A stretch of 64,000 bases of DNA from NCBI GenBank assembly GCA_964035575.1, contig OZ037887.1, forward strand, positions 744,001 to 808,000. Direction: 5' to 3'. Every line of letters begins with the position of its first letter. Positions within the stretch are counted from its first letter, which is position 1. The position numbers and the translations under genes were made by a program. The stretch is from Rhynchopus sp. YZ270_cl-10. Its lineage: Eukaryota; Euglenozoa; Diplonemea; Diplonemida; Diplonemidae. Below the pieces are notes generated by a model. The model searched no databases. It saw only the letters and a program-made list of their open reading frames with translations, and was not told the origin of the DNA. This document shows positions 41,502-52,282 of this stretch, piece after piece.

Positions 41502-42444
41502 TACAGTCCCGCCTATTATTAATAACGTTTTATTTTATAAAATCCTAATTAGTGACGTTCTAATTTATAAAGTCGTGAATTAATTTATTTTTCGGGGGAA
41601 TACTAATAAGTTATTGAATTTATTTTCCCCGGCGGAGCCGAAATTTTTTTTTGCCTGCACAAGTGACGACGGGGTTTGTGTGGGTTCTGTTGGAGGAATA
41701 TGTGGAAAAGGAGGTGTGTAATCAGTGATACACGGAAGTAAAAAACGGTGCGTACGCGCATGCCGTTCGCCTCCATATGGTCTATTTATGGTCTATTTCA
41801 CCCACGAGATGAAAAGACCTGGACACCAGGAGTCGGTTACACCGAGGCGTGTCCCGCCTCGTCTTCACCACCATCCCCCTCGCAAGCGACGCAAATCGAT
41901 TGGCTGTTATGGCCCAGCCGAACTTGCGGGTATTCCCGTAAGGTTGAGAAACCTCTTCAGCTCCTCGGGGTTCACAAGAGCCTTGGGTGAAGTACGAACC
42001 GCTCTCTTTTTGTGGGTGTTGTACTTGGAGATGGTGGGAGCAGGAATATGGCGTCCTGGGTGAGCGTCATTCCACCACGCCATCACATCAGCGTGCGGTC
42101 TGTCATCAGTGCCTGCGTCCGCCGATGAACGGTGAGGCGCTGGCACTTTCAACTTCTCTGTCATCCGCCATGTCGTTGTCTGTGATGGTGACAATCTCCG
42201 GGGCAGTGAGGACAGCCTGCTGTCATTTTTTTGTTCATTCCGTGGTGGAGACAGACATGATGATCGAAAATGAGAGAAAGATGCAGAGAGTCTGGTAGAG
42301 ATTTAGACTGGGATTTGGGTGGGCAAGCTGTAATTTATAAAATCTTAATTAGCGACGTTCTAATTTATAAAGTCGCTAATTAAATATTTTCAGATTTGGT
42401 CGAATTTATAAATTAGAAATTCACTAATTAGAGGCGGGACTGTA
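41502..42444. mobile_element. pogo-like TA-flanked element
   Basis: The element spans 41504-42442 (939 bp). The ends begin CAGTCCCGCCT, with TA at 41502-41503 and 42443-42444. Subterminal CTAATTAG.GACGTTCTAATT and TTATAAAGTCG repeats occur at both ends. A CAG tip, TA duplication and TAATTA subterminal repeats are typical of pogo/Tigger elements, and a minus-strand frame inside supports this (see 41907-42194). Confidence 0.85.
41907..42194 (-). pseudogene. Possible pogo transposase N-terminal helix-turn-helix fragment
   Basis: A 95-codon minus-strand frame inside the pogo-like element contains ADVMAWWNDAHPGRHIPAPT followed by ISKYNTHKK. This follows the pattern of the second helix-turn-helix of pogo/CENP-B-type transposases (LAxWFxxxxGxxIxxSTISxIL). 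No DDE catalytic region was found, and the element is too short to hold one, so it is an internally deleted non-autonomous copy. The rest of the frame (MTEKLKVPAPHRSSADAGTD) is not informative. Confidence 0.5.
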
Positions 42445-42691
42445 TGACGTGGGTAGCGTACCAACTAAACAAAAGACGAACGAAGTTTTTAATTTTTGTT
42501 TGTGGTCGTGGTAGCGGGGTTGTCCTTTTCATTGAGATGGGGATCACAGTTTTTTTTCTTTTTTTTTTTCTTTTCAACGATAACCTACAGTGTAAGTGTG
42601 TACTGCATGCACCAACCCCCACCTTCTAAATGCACATTAAACCCATGGCTTGGGTTTCTAAATACTGGATTAGCAGAAGCTGGACTGGGGG

Positions 42692-42827
42692 GGGTCTCCT
42701 AATGGTGGCAGTATTGTGATGGGAGCCCCATTGGAATACGCAACATACATCACAATATGTGTATTTTGATGTATTTTGCGTATTCCAATGGGCTCCCACT
42801 CACAATACTGCCACCATTAGGGTCTCC
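42692..42827. mobile_element. Palindromic MITE, TAATGGTGGCAG family, copy 1
   Basis: The element spans 42700-42819 (120 bp), nearly a perfect palindrome: TAATGGTGGCAGTATTGTG against CACAATACTGCCACCATTA. It has a perfect 8-bp duplication GGGTCTCC (42692-42699, 42820-42827). The 8-bp duplication points to hAT-type insertion. A second copy lies at 58748-58871. Confidence 0.9.
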
Positions 42828-43669
42828 GCAGGCACTATTTTTTTGCTTCCCCAAAACCTAAGGAAACCTAACGCTTTTATTTTTTCTGGTCGGACATTAA
42901 GGTCCGATGAAGGCCCGATAAAGTTGTTGCTGTAAGGGAATAAGGTGATTTTTTTAAACCCGCGGAGTGTCACAGTGCCTGCGTCCCAGAGGCGTTTGTA
43001 CTATCAACTTCACCTTTTTTTGTTTTTTTTTCGGTATTTGCCTGTTGTGTCATCTTGCCTCTGGCTATGGTACAACATACGGCATGTGACAAACAATTCT
43101 CCACCTTTTCCCTTTCACAACAAAACCAAAACATTTTGCAACAGATTTGTCCTACACTTAACCTACTTTTTGTGTCCTTTTTCGTTGCCCCACAGCCATT
43201 ATAGTAGGAAGCCATTTAGGTTCTTTCCCCTGGATGGCGCGCTACGCGATAATTGAGGGGGGGATGATGCAAAAGGGGGAAAAAAAATGTGATGACAAAT
43301 TTACCGTTGGCAGTAACCATGTTTAGGTTTCTAATAACACTGCGTGTAAAGCAAAGGTGTACCGTGATTGTTGAATTTAAAAAAAAAATAACAGGGCTAT
43401 CACAGGTATGTGTATTAAGGGCATTGCCCGTCTCTGAACAAACACATGCAACAACAGAATTTCCCCCCCTTTCTCCCGCCTCTCCCTTTCTCCTTTTTCA
43501 CAATTTTTAGTCTGTTTTAACCCAATTCTCTTCTCTCCTAACTCCAAATCTTCACAGAACCACAAAAAAAAACCCTCCCCGCGTGGGGGTTGGTTCCCCG
43601 AGGGGAATCTTTAGATTTTCTTTTGGTTTTTACACGATAAAAAGGGCGAAGTTGAGAACCCTCAATACC
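42828..43669. other. Spacer and leader of the sulfotransferase gene
   Basis: No gene. It has a module near 42975-43010 (GTGCCTGCGTCCCAGAGGCG). At 43291-43360 is a repeat that also lies, inverted, in the intron at 40270-40331. Confidence 0.5.
43291..43360 (-). repeat. Copy of the sequence in the intron at 40270-40331
   Basis: Read on the minus strand it gives TTTGCTTTACACGCAGT, then CATGGTTACTGCCAACGGTA, nearly the same as the intron segment. It is a short dispersed repeat. Confidence 0.7.
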
Positions 43670-46600
43670 ATGAGGGTTCTCCACCTTCTTCTGGTTGCGT
43701 TGGTTGCGGTGGTGGTGTCTGATATTGTGACACTCTTTTTGCGTGCAGATTTGGAGAAGGGTACACAACAGCAGAGACAGGTGCAGCTGCATGCACAGCA
43801 GAACCAGCGTGTAGAGGACAATACCTATGTTGCGAGCGGGGGGAGGGTGATGCTGCCGCAGAACGCTCGGTCGGAGCATGTCATTTCCTCGCATCTGTCT
43901 GCACGGCGAGGGTTGGAACAGATTTCTACCTCTGAGTTAGAGAAATCTCTTGGGGTTGGTGCAGGAGCTGGCGTGCCTTGGCCTGAATGGGACCTCACAC
44001 CCGAGCAAATGGTTGCCGATATGATAGCAACACACCCTTCCACCCGGCATGCAGTGATGCAGGTATTGGTCTCACCCGAGCAGGTCGGTCAGCAGTATGG
44101 ACGCTCCGCCTCGCAGGAAATCCTCGAAGCTGTTCTGAAGCGCTGGGCGCAAAGAGTGCACCGTCCGCTCAAGACCTTTTCCTCGCTGACGAAGAAGGTG
44201 GTGATTCCGAGCATCGCCTTGGTTGCATCTCCTTGTGACCCATCCCGCCACTTCGCGGAAGCCTTCTTTGGCTGTGGGGACGAACGAAAGGAATGCCCTG
44301 ACCTTGAATTTGCAGAGCATATGAAGTATTTGACGCATCTGGCGACGGAGGGCCCGCTCCTTTTGATTCCATCGGATATGGTGCAGGAGGGGTTGGTTTT
44401 GATGAATTTGCTGTTCCACCTTAACCCGGGTGATTTGTTACATCTGCAGCCGACAGGGATTGAACACCGTGCGTTGACGGCCGAAGAATGCGCCATCAGC
44501 GACGGTGTGTCGCCTCTCTGGGAGCTTGCGAAGAACAGCCTCCAGGCACGCATCGAAAAGGCAGGTCGCGCATTCGAAGACCGCCTCTCGAAGCTTGCCA
44601 CCGCACAACTCTTCTTACCACAGTACTGCAACGGTGTCCACGCGAACCCCTACACCCAATGCAAGCTCATGACCTCCGTAATGTACAAAGGCAAATCCAA
44701 CGTACTACCAAAGCGCAACATGAATCTCCCCACCTCAGAGGGAACCTGGCGACGTGCCGACTTCAACAGCATCGTGGACGAAACCTCTCCGTGGGTTCAG
44801 TTTGCAGGGGTTCCTGGGAAGTCTTTGCAATACATCTGCCCTGTGGTGACCAGACAGCGTGCCTTCTACGCAGAGAAGGTGAACCTCCGGCAGGAAAAGG
44901 TGTTGGACCGGCATCTGGAGCGCATCAAGCCGACGCGGGTGAATGAGTATCTCGAGGAGGGGGATGGGGCGCCGTTCGTGTCTGCGGCGAAGGGGAAGGT
45001 GTTGCTTGAGATGTCGCGCGCCATCCCGAAGATGCTTCTGGCATGCGGAACATACGACGATGCGGTGCAGATGTCAACAGGGGTCTGTGGCATGAGCAGA
45101 CGTGGCATCGTCTTCATCAAGACACAGAAGACACACTCAGAGACGCTCGAAGGCATCTTCCTCCGCCTCTGTGGCAACGGAGGGCATAAGTGCTTCACAC
45201 ACACCCAGCACCAGCCCCTCGACCTCCACTACGCAGAGCACGCCGCACAGCTGCACTTCCCACTTCCAAATGCGCCTGCCTTTTCACCGCCGTACGACGT
45301 TTTTGTTGCAAATGCATTGTATGTTGTGTGGGGTTGTGTTTTAATGCCTAGTGAGGGTAATTCTTGCACGGAATATGGCCCTTCGTGTGGGGTTGTGTGG
45401 GTTTTTATGGCTTTCATAAGATAGTGAAGGCGAAATAGAGTATTAAAAAAAAATATGAAAAAATATCCAAGTGCCACATCACCCACCATCTCTGCAGGAA
45501 CCAACGCACCGACTTCGTTGTGCCCAGTGCGCAGGGGCATGTCATCAGTGTAGTGTCGGAGCCAGTGATGCGGTTTGCAACACACTTTTCGTTTTGGGTA
45601 TGCCGTTTGATTGTTTATTATTACTCACGTCCCACGCTTTGCATGACACAACTGAGCTGCGTTTACTCTGTATTTTTTGTTTGAAAAATTCACCTTTTCT
45701 CCTTTTGTCTTCTTTCCGGGCATACTATTTCTCTCTGCAGCTCCCGCCAGCGTCGTACGTGGTCGGGGGACGTGAGGAGGAGTACCCCTGGACTGCGAGT
45801 GAATTGAGCAAGTTCTGCAAGGATGCGACGCGCTCGAAAGACCTGCAGAGTGCTCTGAACAAAGAGCCCCTGAGCTACCGCCCGTCGCTCAACAGCATGA
45901 GCCGCCAGCTGATGGGATGTGTGGACTGCGGGTCCGAGGACGACATGCACAAGCGCTTCGACGACCTGCTTGCGGAGATCAAGGCACCCAACTCGAAGTT
46001 CCACATCGCAATCTCAGAGCGTTTCCATGAGTCTCTTATCGTATGTCCAGAACTCCCCCAATTTTACAGCAAAATCTCCAACAAAAACCCACAGCTCCTG
46101 AAACGCGACTACCACCTGCAGTTTGCAGACCTCGCGTACGTCTCACGCAACAAGATGGACCAGGGCTACCGCGAGCACAAGATGTCCGACGAGTTGGGCC
46201 AATGTCTTCACGACCTCAACTGTATGCCACCACACCACAAACACACACATCCTCTTTGGGGCCACATTCTGCGCAAGCATTACCAATAGTTACCACACAC
46301 ACATCCTCTGGACAACCCGCCGCTCTAAGGCCACTGCTGCATACCACTACATGCAGCAACCCCCTTCCGCAGTCAACACGACACGAGAAGGGGATCTATC
46401 CGCTTTCACCAACCAATGGCCCTCTCTCACATCCACCTCACCTACCCCACAGACCTGGACGCAGAGCTCTACCGCACAGCGCTTGAGGTGCACAGCACCA
46501 ACATAAAACACGCAGGACGGTACATCAAAAAGGAGGTCAGCGTTTTGGACGAACTTGCCTCCCGCACACAGAAGACATGCGAGTACTCTACAAGCGTTTC

Positions 46601-47543
46601 GACAGTAGAATACCCCGAACGTCTCAAGCCCTATTCAAGGTACTGCAGGAACGAGGGCAAGGAGAGCCACTTCGCTGATGATACGGAGACTGTGACGGGG
46701 GGGAGAACACCGTACGACCTGAACACACACCCTCTGTGCACACAGTGCGACCTCATCAACGGGTTTTTCTCTGTGTCGCGCATTATGAACGAAACCTTCT
46801 CGGACTGCGTCATCAGCAACACCACGGCAAACACCACCACTTCACTGCCCCCTGCCAACACCACACACAAGCTTGAGGAGGACGAACTCCACGTCCGCTC
46901 TGGGGACGCTGCAATACACAACCCTTCCAGTGCCAATGCGACTGGCGGGGTCGGTATTGGCGTGGGTCGTCGCAATGCGTCCAGCGACCTTGCGTTTATT
47001 GGAGAGAGTGAGAAGTCTTCTTCATCAAAGGCAAAGTACGGTGCAGAGGGGGAAGAGGTTTGGTCCTTGTTTTCCGCAGGCTCCAAGGAGGAGAAGCAGA
47101 AGCGCAAGAAGTGGCATGCGATCCGAGACCAGGCGTCCAGCATCGTGAAGGACCAGATCGACATTGGCGCGGTGGAGAAGGAGTCTTTCGACGCAGCGGC
47201 ACGCAACCAGCACGACAGCGACACTGCACAGCTCAAGGTATCCAAAAAACTCAAGCGCGGTCGTAAGGAAGACGACGCGAAGGAGGCTGCAGCAAGGGGT
47301 GACCTCCTCCGCACAGTGCCGGTATCTAAGCGGAGGGCTGCAAAGGAGACAAATGTACGCTACTCTCAAGCAAAGAGCGGTGATAGCAGTGATGACAGTG
47401 ACAGCAGCGATGCTAGTTCCAGTGAAAGCAGCACAGACACCTCCAAAGAGAAGCACAAAAGAGGGACACTCAAAAAGGAGATCGAGCGTGAGCGTGACGG
47501 CGATTCCTCCTTCTCAAGCGGTGGGTCGGAGAAGGATAGTTGA
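43670..47543 (+). CDS. Gal3ST-like carbohydrate sulfotransferase, five exons
   Basis: Exons: 43670-45318, 45498-45597, 45741-46040, 46095-46221, 46453-47543; all four introns start GTATG and all phases agree, giving about 1088 residues. It is a type II membrane protein: the anchor is MRVLHLLLVALVAVVVSD, so it should sit in the Golgi. The PAPS 5'-phosphosulfate loop is FIKTQKTHSETLEGIFLRLC (K484-S490 region). Exon 2 supplies FVVPSAQGHVISVVSEPVMR, the 3'-phosphate region, where the usual R-x-P is S570-E571-P572. Exons 3 and 4 join as ERFHESLI-LLKRD, matching the family ERFDESLVLLKR block, and exons 4 and 5 as LN-YLDAELYR. The 400+ residue stalk and the long Ser/Lys-rich tail (about 850-1088, SSDDSDSSDASSSESS) are unlike animal Gal3STs of about 430 residues. 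The missing Arg may lower or alter PAPS binding. An in-frame upstream Met at 43583 is less likely. Confidence 0.82.
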
Positions 47544-48641
47544 GGAAGAAGGGGTGGGGGGTGGGATGGGGTGGGATGGGGAAGGGGAGGGGGGAGCCTT
47601 TAACCAGGGGGACAACGAAAGCATTGCAGCTTTGTGTTGTAGGGATGGGGTGGGGGGGTGGTGGGTTCAAAACGGAGTATTTTAGTTTCGCAGTTCAGTA
47701 GTGTTTTTTTTTATAAAGATAGAATGCCGTGTGGGGGCAGATCTTTGCTAAAAAAGTGACTAAAAGCACAGAGCGTCCCAGGTGTCGTCTTCCAAACCTT
47801 TCTTTCTTATGATGCGTATTTATGAGAAGTGCATAAGTGTTTCAAGCTTTTCTTTTTTCTCTTTTTGGGTAGTGCACCTGGTGGGATGCACAGTGCTTCT
47901 CTCTTGATTGCGTGAACTGCGCCGATTCTTTATGCCCAAATGATTTGGTAAAGAGAACAACAGGGGTAGGGGGGTGGAACGTTGCAGTGTATGGTAGTTT
48001 CAACACAAGGTTCATGTGCTCACGCAACGTGGATTGTGTAATTTCTGGCTGTTTTGTTAAAGAAAAACGAATGAAGGTGACTAAGTACGAGAGGCTTAGG
48101 TTCATCTCATAAAATTTTTTGTTGCTTTGTTTTGGGTGTGCGTGCAATAGCAAGGTACATTCATGCTTCAAGTTTTCCTTTTTTATAATGTTTTTTTGAC
48201 TCAGCATGCGGAAGTTCATCTTACCAAAATTTTCTCTATTAGTTCAGTGGGTATGCCTTTGGAACGGTGGTGCGTACCAACTATTCAAAGCCGGATCGAG
48301 GTTATTATCATTCGTTCTTGTGTCATCCGGTGAGGTGTTAGCACTTTTTTTTCAAACTTTTCTTGTGTCATTTTTTTTTTGTGCGATTCCCGAGACTTTG
48401 CGCTCGCAAACTATTTCTCTTTCCACTCGTTTTTGTTTTTTGTTTTGCTTCGATGCATATGCCCTTCGTGAGGCCGATTCTTTAGTACAAGCTGTTCTGT
48501 ATTCTCTTTTTGTACGTAGTGCTCTGCGCCCGATGGACGGTGAATGGCGTTTTGCACTTTCAAACCTCTTTTTTATGTTCTCCTTAAAGACTTCGGAGAT
48601 GTGTATGCACACGAGGTATATTCTGTCTACCTTCTCGTTCT
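47544..48641. other. Spacer with modules
   Basis: No gene. It has stem-loop modules at 48074-48116 and degenerate forms near 47812, 48137 and 48200, a GCGCCCGATGGACGGTGAAT module near 48527, and a GTGTATGCACACGAGGTATA remnant near 48601. Confidence 0.5.
48074..48116 (+). repeat. Stem-loop module, CTAAGT variant
   Basis: AAGGTGACTAAGT, loop ACGAGAG, GCTTAGGTTCATCTCA. The C to T change leaves a G-U pair, so the stem is still possible in RNA. Confidence 0.5.
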
Positions 48642-49183
48642 TACTGGGGGGGAGCTATTAAAGTATACGTATACTTTATTCGGCGGGAATTACTGCTTAA
48701 ATGGCCAAAAAACGAAAAGGGAAAAAAAAAAAAAAAATCACTGTTATTTTGGGGCTTCTAGTGGCCGAAACCTCGCGAAAACACCACCATTGACATTTTT
48801 GGGCCAATCCCAGCCAGTGGTGGGGTCAATGTGGAAAAATGAACAATTTTTTGGTGACTTAAATTTTCACAAATCTGAACCCCATCAGCACCAATCGTGT
48901 AAAAACTGATACACGCGTTTTAGGTCAAAAATACTCATTTCTCAGCGCAAAGTGACCCCATCACAGCACGCACAGAATCCGGACCACCGAAATCAAAAAA
49001 AAAATTTTTTCGATTTTTTGTGCAAAAAATGCTGTAAAAAAATTTTAGTAAGAAAAATGTACACAAAAACCGTATACTTTATTTCACAGATTTCCACGCT
49101 CAAAATGGGTTTCCGCACCGTATACTTTATTACCCCCGTATACTTTATTAGCACCGTATACTTTATTAGCCCCCCCCCCAGTA
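48642..49183. mobile_element. TA-flanked element, CTGGGGGGG family, copy 2
   Basis: The element spans 48644-49181 (538 bp) with TA on both sides; it is nearly identical to 19862-20399. The differences are single bases, small indels in A-runs and the length of the right C-run (10 against 12). It has shared-core copies at about 48792-48853 (reverse) and 48948-49005. Confidence 0.92.
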
Positions 49184-49786
49184 GTTCACTGCCAACCAAA
49201 TTTGTCTTTTGCGGGTCAACCAAAACTGCAAAAAAAAATCCCCCATTTTCTTATATTTTAGTGTCATGCATTCACGATTGTGTTTTTTTTTAATCTGAAT
49301 TGTTCACCTAAGTTTCCCCCCGCTATCATCCCCCCTCGTGAGTGTGCTTTTGAAGCCATAAGGAAATTCGTTCTTTCTTCTGTTGTGTGTGTGTGTGTAC
49401 CTGCCTTCCTTCATGTTGATTCATGTTCTACCGGGAAGAGCCTCCCTCTCACAGTTATGATGTTATGATGGTGTGTGCGCAACAAACCTCATTAATTTCT
49501 CAAGTTTTGTTTTTTTTTTGGGGAAAACAATTTTTTTAAAAGGGCTGAAGGTGAATCTCACAGTTTTTCTTTCAAAAAAGAATTTTTTTTTCTTCAAGGC
49601 GACTTAGGGTCATCTTATATGCTTTTATTTTTTCCCCCTCCAGACTTTCTTCAAAAAAATATAATTTGTGTTGAAGGTTTTGTGGGCAACAATGCGCTAA
49701 CCCGCATACTGTACACAAAACAAAAACATTTTTTGACAGGTTTTGAGAGGTCTTTTTTCTCCTCTGTAGAGAAGATGTATGGAAGA
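49184..49786. other. Spacer, no gene
   Basis: Homopolymer-rich. It has a degenerate module near 49597 (AAGGCGACTTAGGGTCATCT). Confidence 0.45.
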
Positions 49787-49912
49787 GGGGGTGTCAGTGT
49801 TGGTTTAGTACAGCGCCCCAAAAGTTTAGTACAGGTTTAATACAAGCTTAGTACAGTTTAGCACACCTGTTTTAAACACCCTCGTATTAAACCTGCCAAC
49901 ACTAGGGGGTGC
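49787..49912. mobile_element. Small hAT-like MITE, CAGTGTTGG ends
   Basis: The element spans 49795-49904 (110 bp). The left end is CAGTGTTGGTTTAGTAC and the right end reads GTATTAAACCTGCCAACACT before A. The flanks GGGGGTGT and GGGGGTGC match at 7 of 8 bases, as expected for an aged 8-bp duplication. CAGTGTTGG is a common hAT-type tip. The motif GTTTAGTACAG is repeated inside. Confidence 0.75.
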
Positions 49913-50106
49913 GTCATCTTTGAATTATTTCTTTTAGGGATAAAGCAGGAGAGACTCAGAGTCACCTTCAAGCTTACTTCATTATTTCTGTGACGAAGAG
50001 ACAGCCAATCTTCAAACCCAAGCGTGTTTCAGCGCTATTGTGGCGAAATATGTGTATGCACCCATAGACACATTCATCTTACAAAAAAAAATTTTGTCAT
50101 TGCGAT

Positions 50107-50445
50107 TACTGGGGGGGGGGGCGAATACAAGTCCCCTGCTGAATACAAGTCCCCGCCAAATACAAGTCCCCCTTTTATTTTGGCCGTTTTCATAAAATAT
50201 ATTTTAGAATACAAGTCCCTACACGGAGTACCAGTAGGGGGTACTCCAGTGTAGGGACTTGTATTTAGCATACTGTAAAAAATTTAATTTTTTGCGACAT
50301 GCAAAATCCTTTTAGGGACTTGTATTCAACAGATCATAAAATATTTATACAATAATTTTATGTTTGAAAACCCCCCTAAAAAAAGCGCTGACATGGTGAA
50401 TACAAGGGGGGGGGACTTCTATTCGCCCCCCCCCCCCCCCCAGTA
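50107..50445. mobile_element. TA-flanked element, long G-run tips
   Basis: The element spans 50109-50443 (335 bp). The left tip is CT, 11 G, then CGAATACAAGTCCCC; the right tip is its complement with a longer C-run. TA lies on both sides. The motif GAATACAAGTCCC occurs repeatedly in both orientations. Non-coding. Confidence 0.9.
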
Positions 50446-50652
50446 ACTCCCCTCTGTCCCCTTCCTTGTAGTTTTGGGGTTACCTCCCCCCCTTTGTTGC
50501 AAAACAAAATGTATCCCTTTTTTTGTTCCCATCTTTTCAAAAACAGTATCAACACAATCATTTGATGAAAGGATGTGTTCCTCCCCCCCCCCCCCCCCCT
50601 TCTCATGCTTGCTGTTCTCTTTGATTACAAAAGCATATTACTTTATTCTGTC

Positions 50653-51394
50653 CAGCAAACCAGGGGAGGAGCTTGGGGGTTAAATCGGGTCAGATTGACC
50701 CGATTTCCTTCGGCCCCATGGAAAAAAACGGGTCAGGGCAAAAAAAAAAAAAAAAACTATAGATTTTTGAGGGAAAAAATCCAAAAAATAGGGTACTCTA
50801 CTTGTCGCATGAGGGGGTCTGAGAAGGATGGGGAACTACTATGTGACCCCACCGCGACGAGCACGAAGCTCAATGAAGCCAGAATGCCCTCAAACGCGCG
50901 TTCCACCCCGATCAAACCCGAACCCAAGAGGGATGCCAAACTCGATCTAGCCGTTGGTTACTGGCGCGAGCTGACGATCCAGATATTGGATCAACTCGCT
51001 GGGTGACACACCAAAAGAGGGGCTCAGACAGTGACAAGTGTTGCCGGGGGTACGGAACGCCCTCCGACGTTTGCTCGAAGGGGAGACCTGCCCAGAGAGA
51101 GTACCTGAACTGGCGAGGGCCTACACACACATTCCACACCTCCATTGCGCAACCCTACCTTGATGACATCATCGCCAGTGTCAAGGGCAACATGCATTCC
51201 GCGGGGATGGTGCAACACTTGTGTATCATCAACGTGTACCATTTTGTGAAACGCGCCTTCTCATTCTGCATGTGTTTGTCTTCACAAGAGCTTTTCCGCC
51301 GAAGGCGGAAAAGCTCGGGACCTGACCCGATTTAACAGAATTTGACCCGATTTTACCCCAAACCCATATTCCAAGCTCCTGCCCTGCAGCAAAC
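50653..51394. mobile_element. hAT-like non-autonomous element, CAGGGGAGGAGC ends
   Basis: The element spans 50661-51386 (726 bp). The ends CAGGGGAGGAGCTTGG and CCAAGCTCCTGCCCTG are inverted repeats with one mismatch. The perfect 8-bp duplication CAGCAAAC lies at 50653-50660 and 51387-51394. TTAAATCGGGTCA and its complement repeat near both ends. The inner 50800-51300 is GC-rich and coding-like (KPEPKRDAKLDLAVGYWREL) but interrupted and unrecognised; it may be captured host or transposase sequence. Confidence 0.9.
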
Positions 51395-51655
51395 GTTGGT
51401 GGGGGAAAAAAAAAACCCCACCAAAAGTGACTAAGCACACGAGGCTCAGGGTCATCTTATAAACGTTTGTTCCAGCGCGATAACGATAGTGGTAAAGATG
51501 TGTATGCGGATTCCTACCGTACATTCATCCAACAATTGTTCTTTGGTGCCGTTTTGCACGTTCAATTTCTCTTTGTTTACCCTCCATAGTGATCCCAGCT
51601 ATACCCCCGCCGTCAACTCTGAATTCGTTATGTGAAAGAAACGAAAAGAAAACTC

Positions 51656-52163
51656 ATTATTGGTGCTTCCCGGGGGGTATGCATTTCACAAATTTTCACA
51701 AAATGTGACAAGTTTTCACAAATTTTCACAACACGAAAACCGCTATAAAATTGTGAAGGCTGGTGAAAAATGGTGAAAAATTGTGAAAAGTTGTGAAAAG
51801 TGCGAAAAGTTGTGAAAAGTTGTGAAAAGTTGTGAATTGATTTTATTTTTTTTGGGGGTTTTTTTTTTGGGTTGGGTGGTGGCCCACCCATTGAGGGGTA
51901 TTTTGGGATTCACAAGATAGAACGTGATGTGGTGTACCTGTGTACCTGTGTACTGCGTACTGTGCGGAAATGACAAGAACTTGTCCATTTCGGCAAATTG
52001 ACCCCACCACTGGCCGGACGGATTCCGGAAATGCAAATGCCGGCATTTAAAAGCTTCACCAACGAAGAAAAAAAGGGTGGTGAATAGTTGTGAAAAGTTG
52101 TGAAAAGTTGTGAATTGAATTGAAAATTTGTGAAATGCATACCCCCCGGGAAGCACCAATTAT
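51656..52163. mobile_element. MITE family TGGTGCTTCCCGG, copy 2
   Basis: The element spans 51661-52158 (498 bp) with inverted ends TGGTGCTTCCCGGGGGGTAT and the 5-bp duplication ATTAT (51656-51660, 52159-52163). It is highly similar to 17723-18209 and carries the shared core at 51980-52040. Confidence 0.92.
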
Positions 52164-52282
52164 GTGTATTGTTTGAGTCCAAAAAACACACCTCATTCCT
52201 TCCACTCTCAGAGGAGTGAGGTGAGCTTCGAGCATTTCCCCCCTTTCGGGTGCTACGACCCTGCGCTTTTGACAGGTGACTT

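Noticed and set aside
50575-51335. Two overlapping + strand open frames as genes
   Set aside because: They start in a C-run or inside the hAT-like element, overlap each other in different frames and match nothing recognisable.
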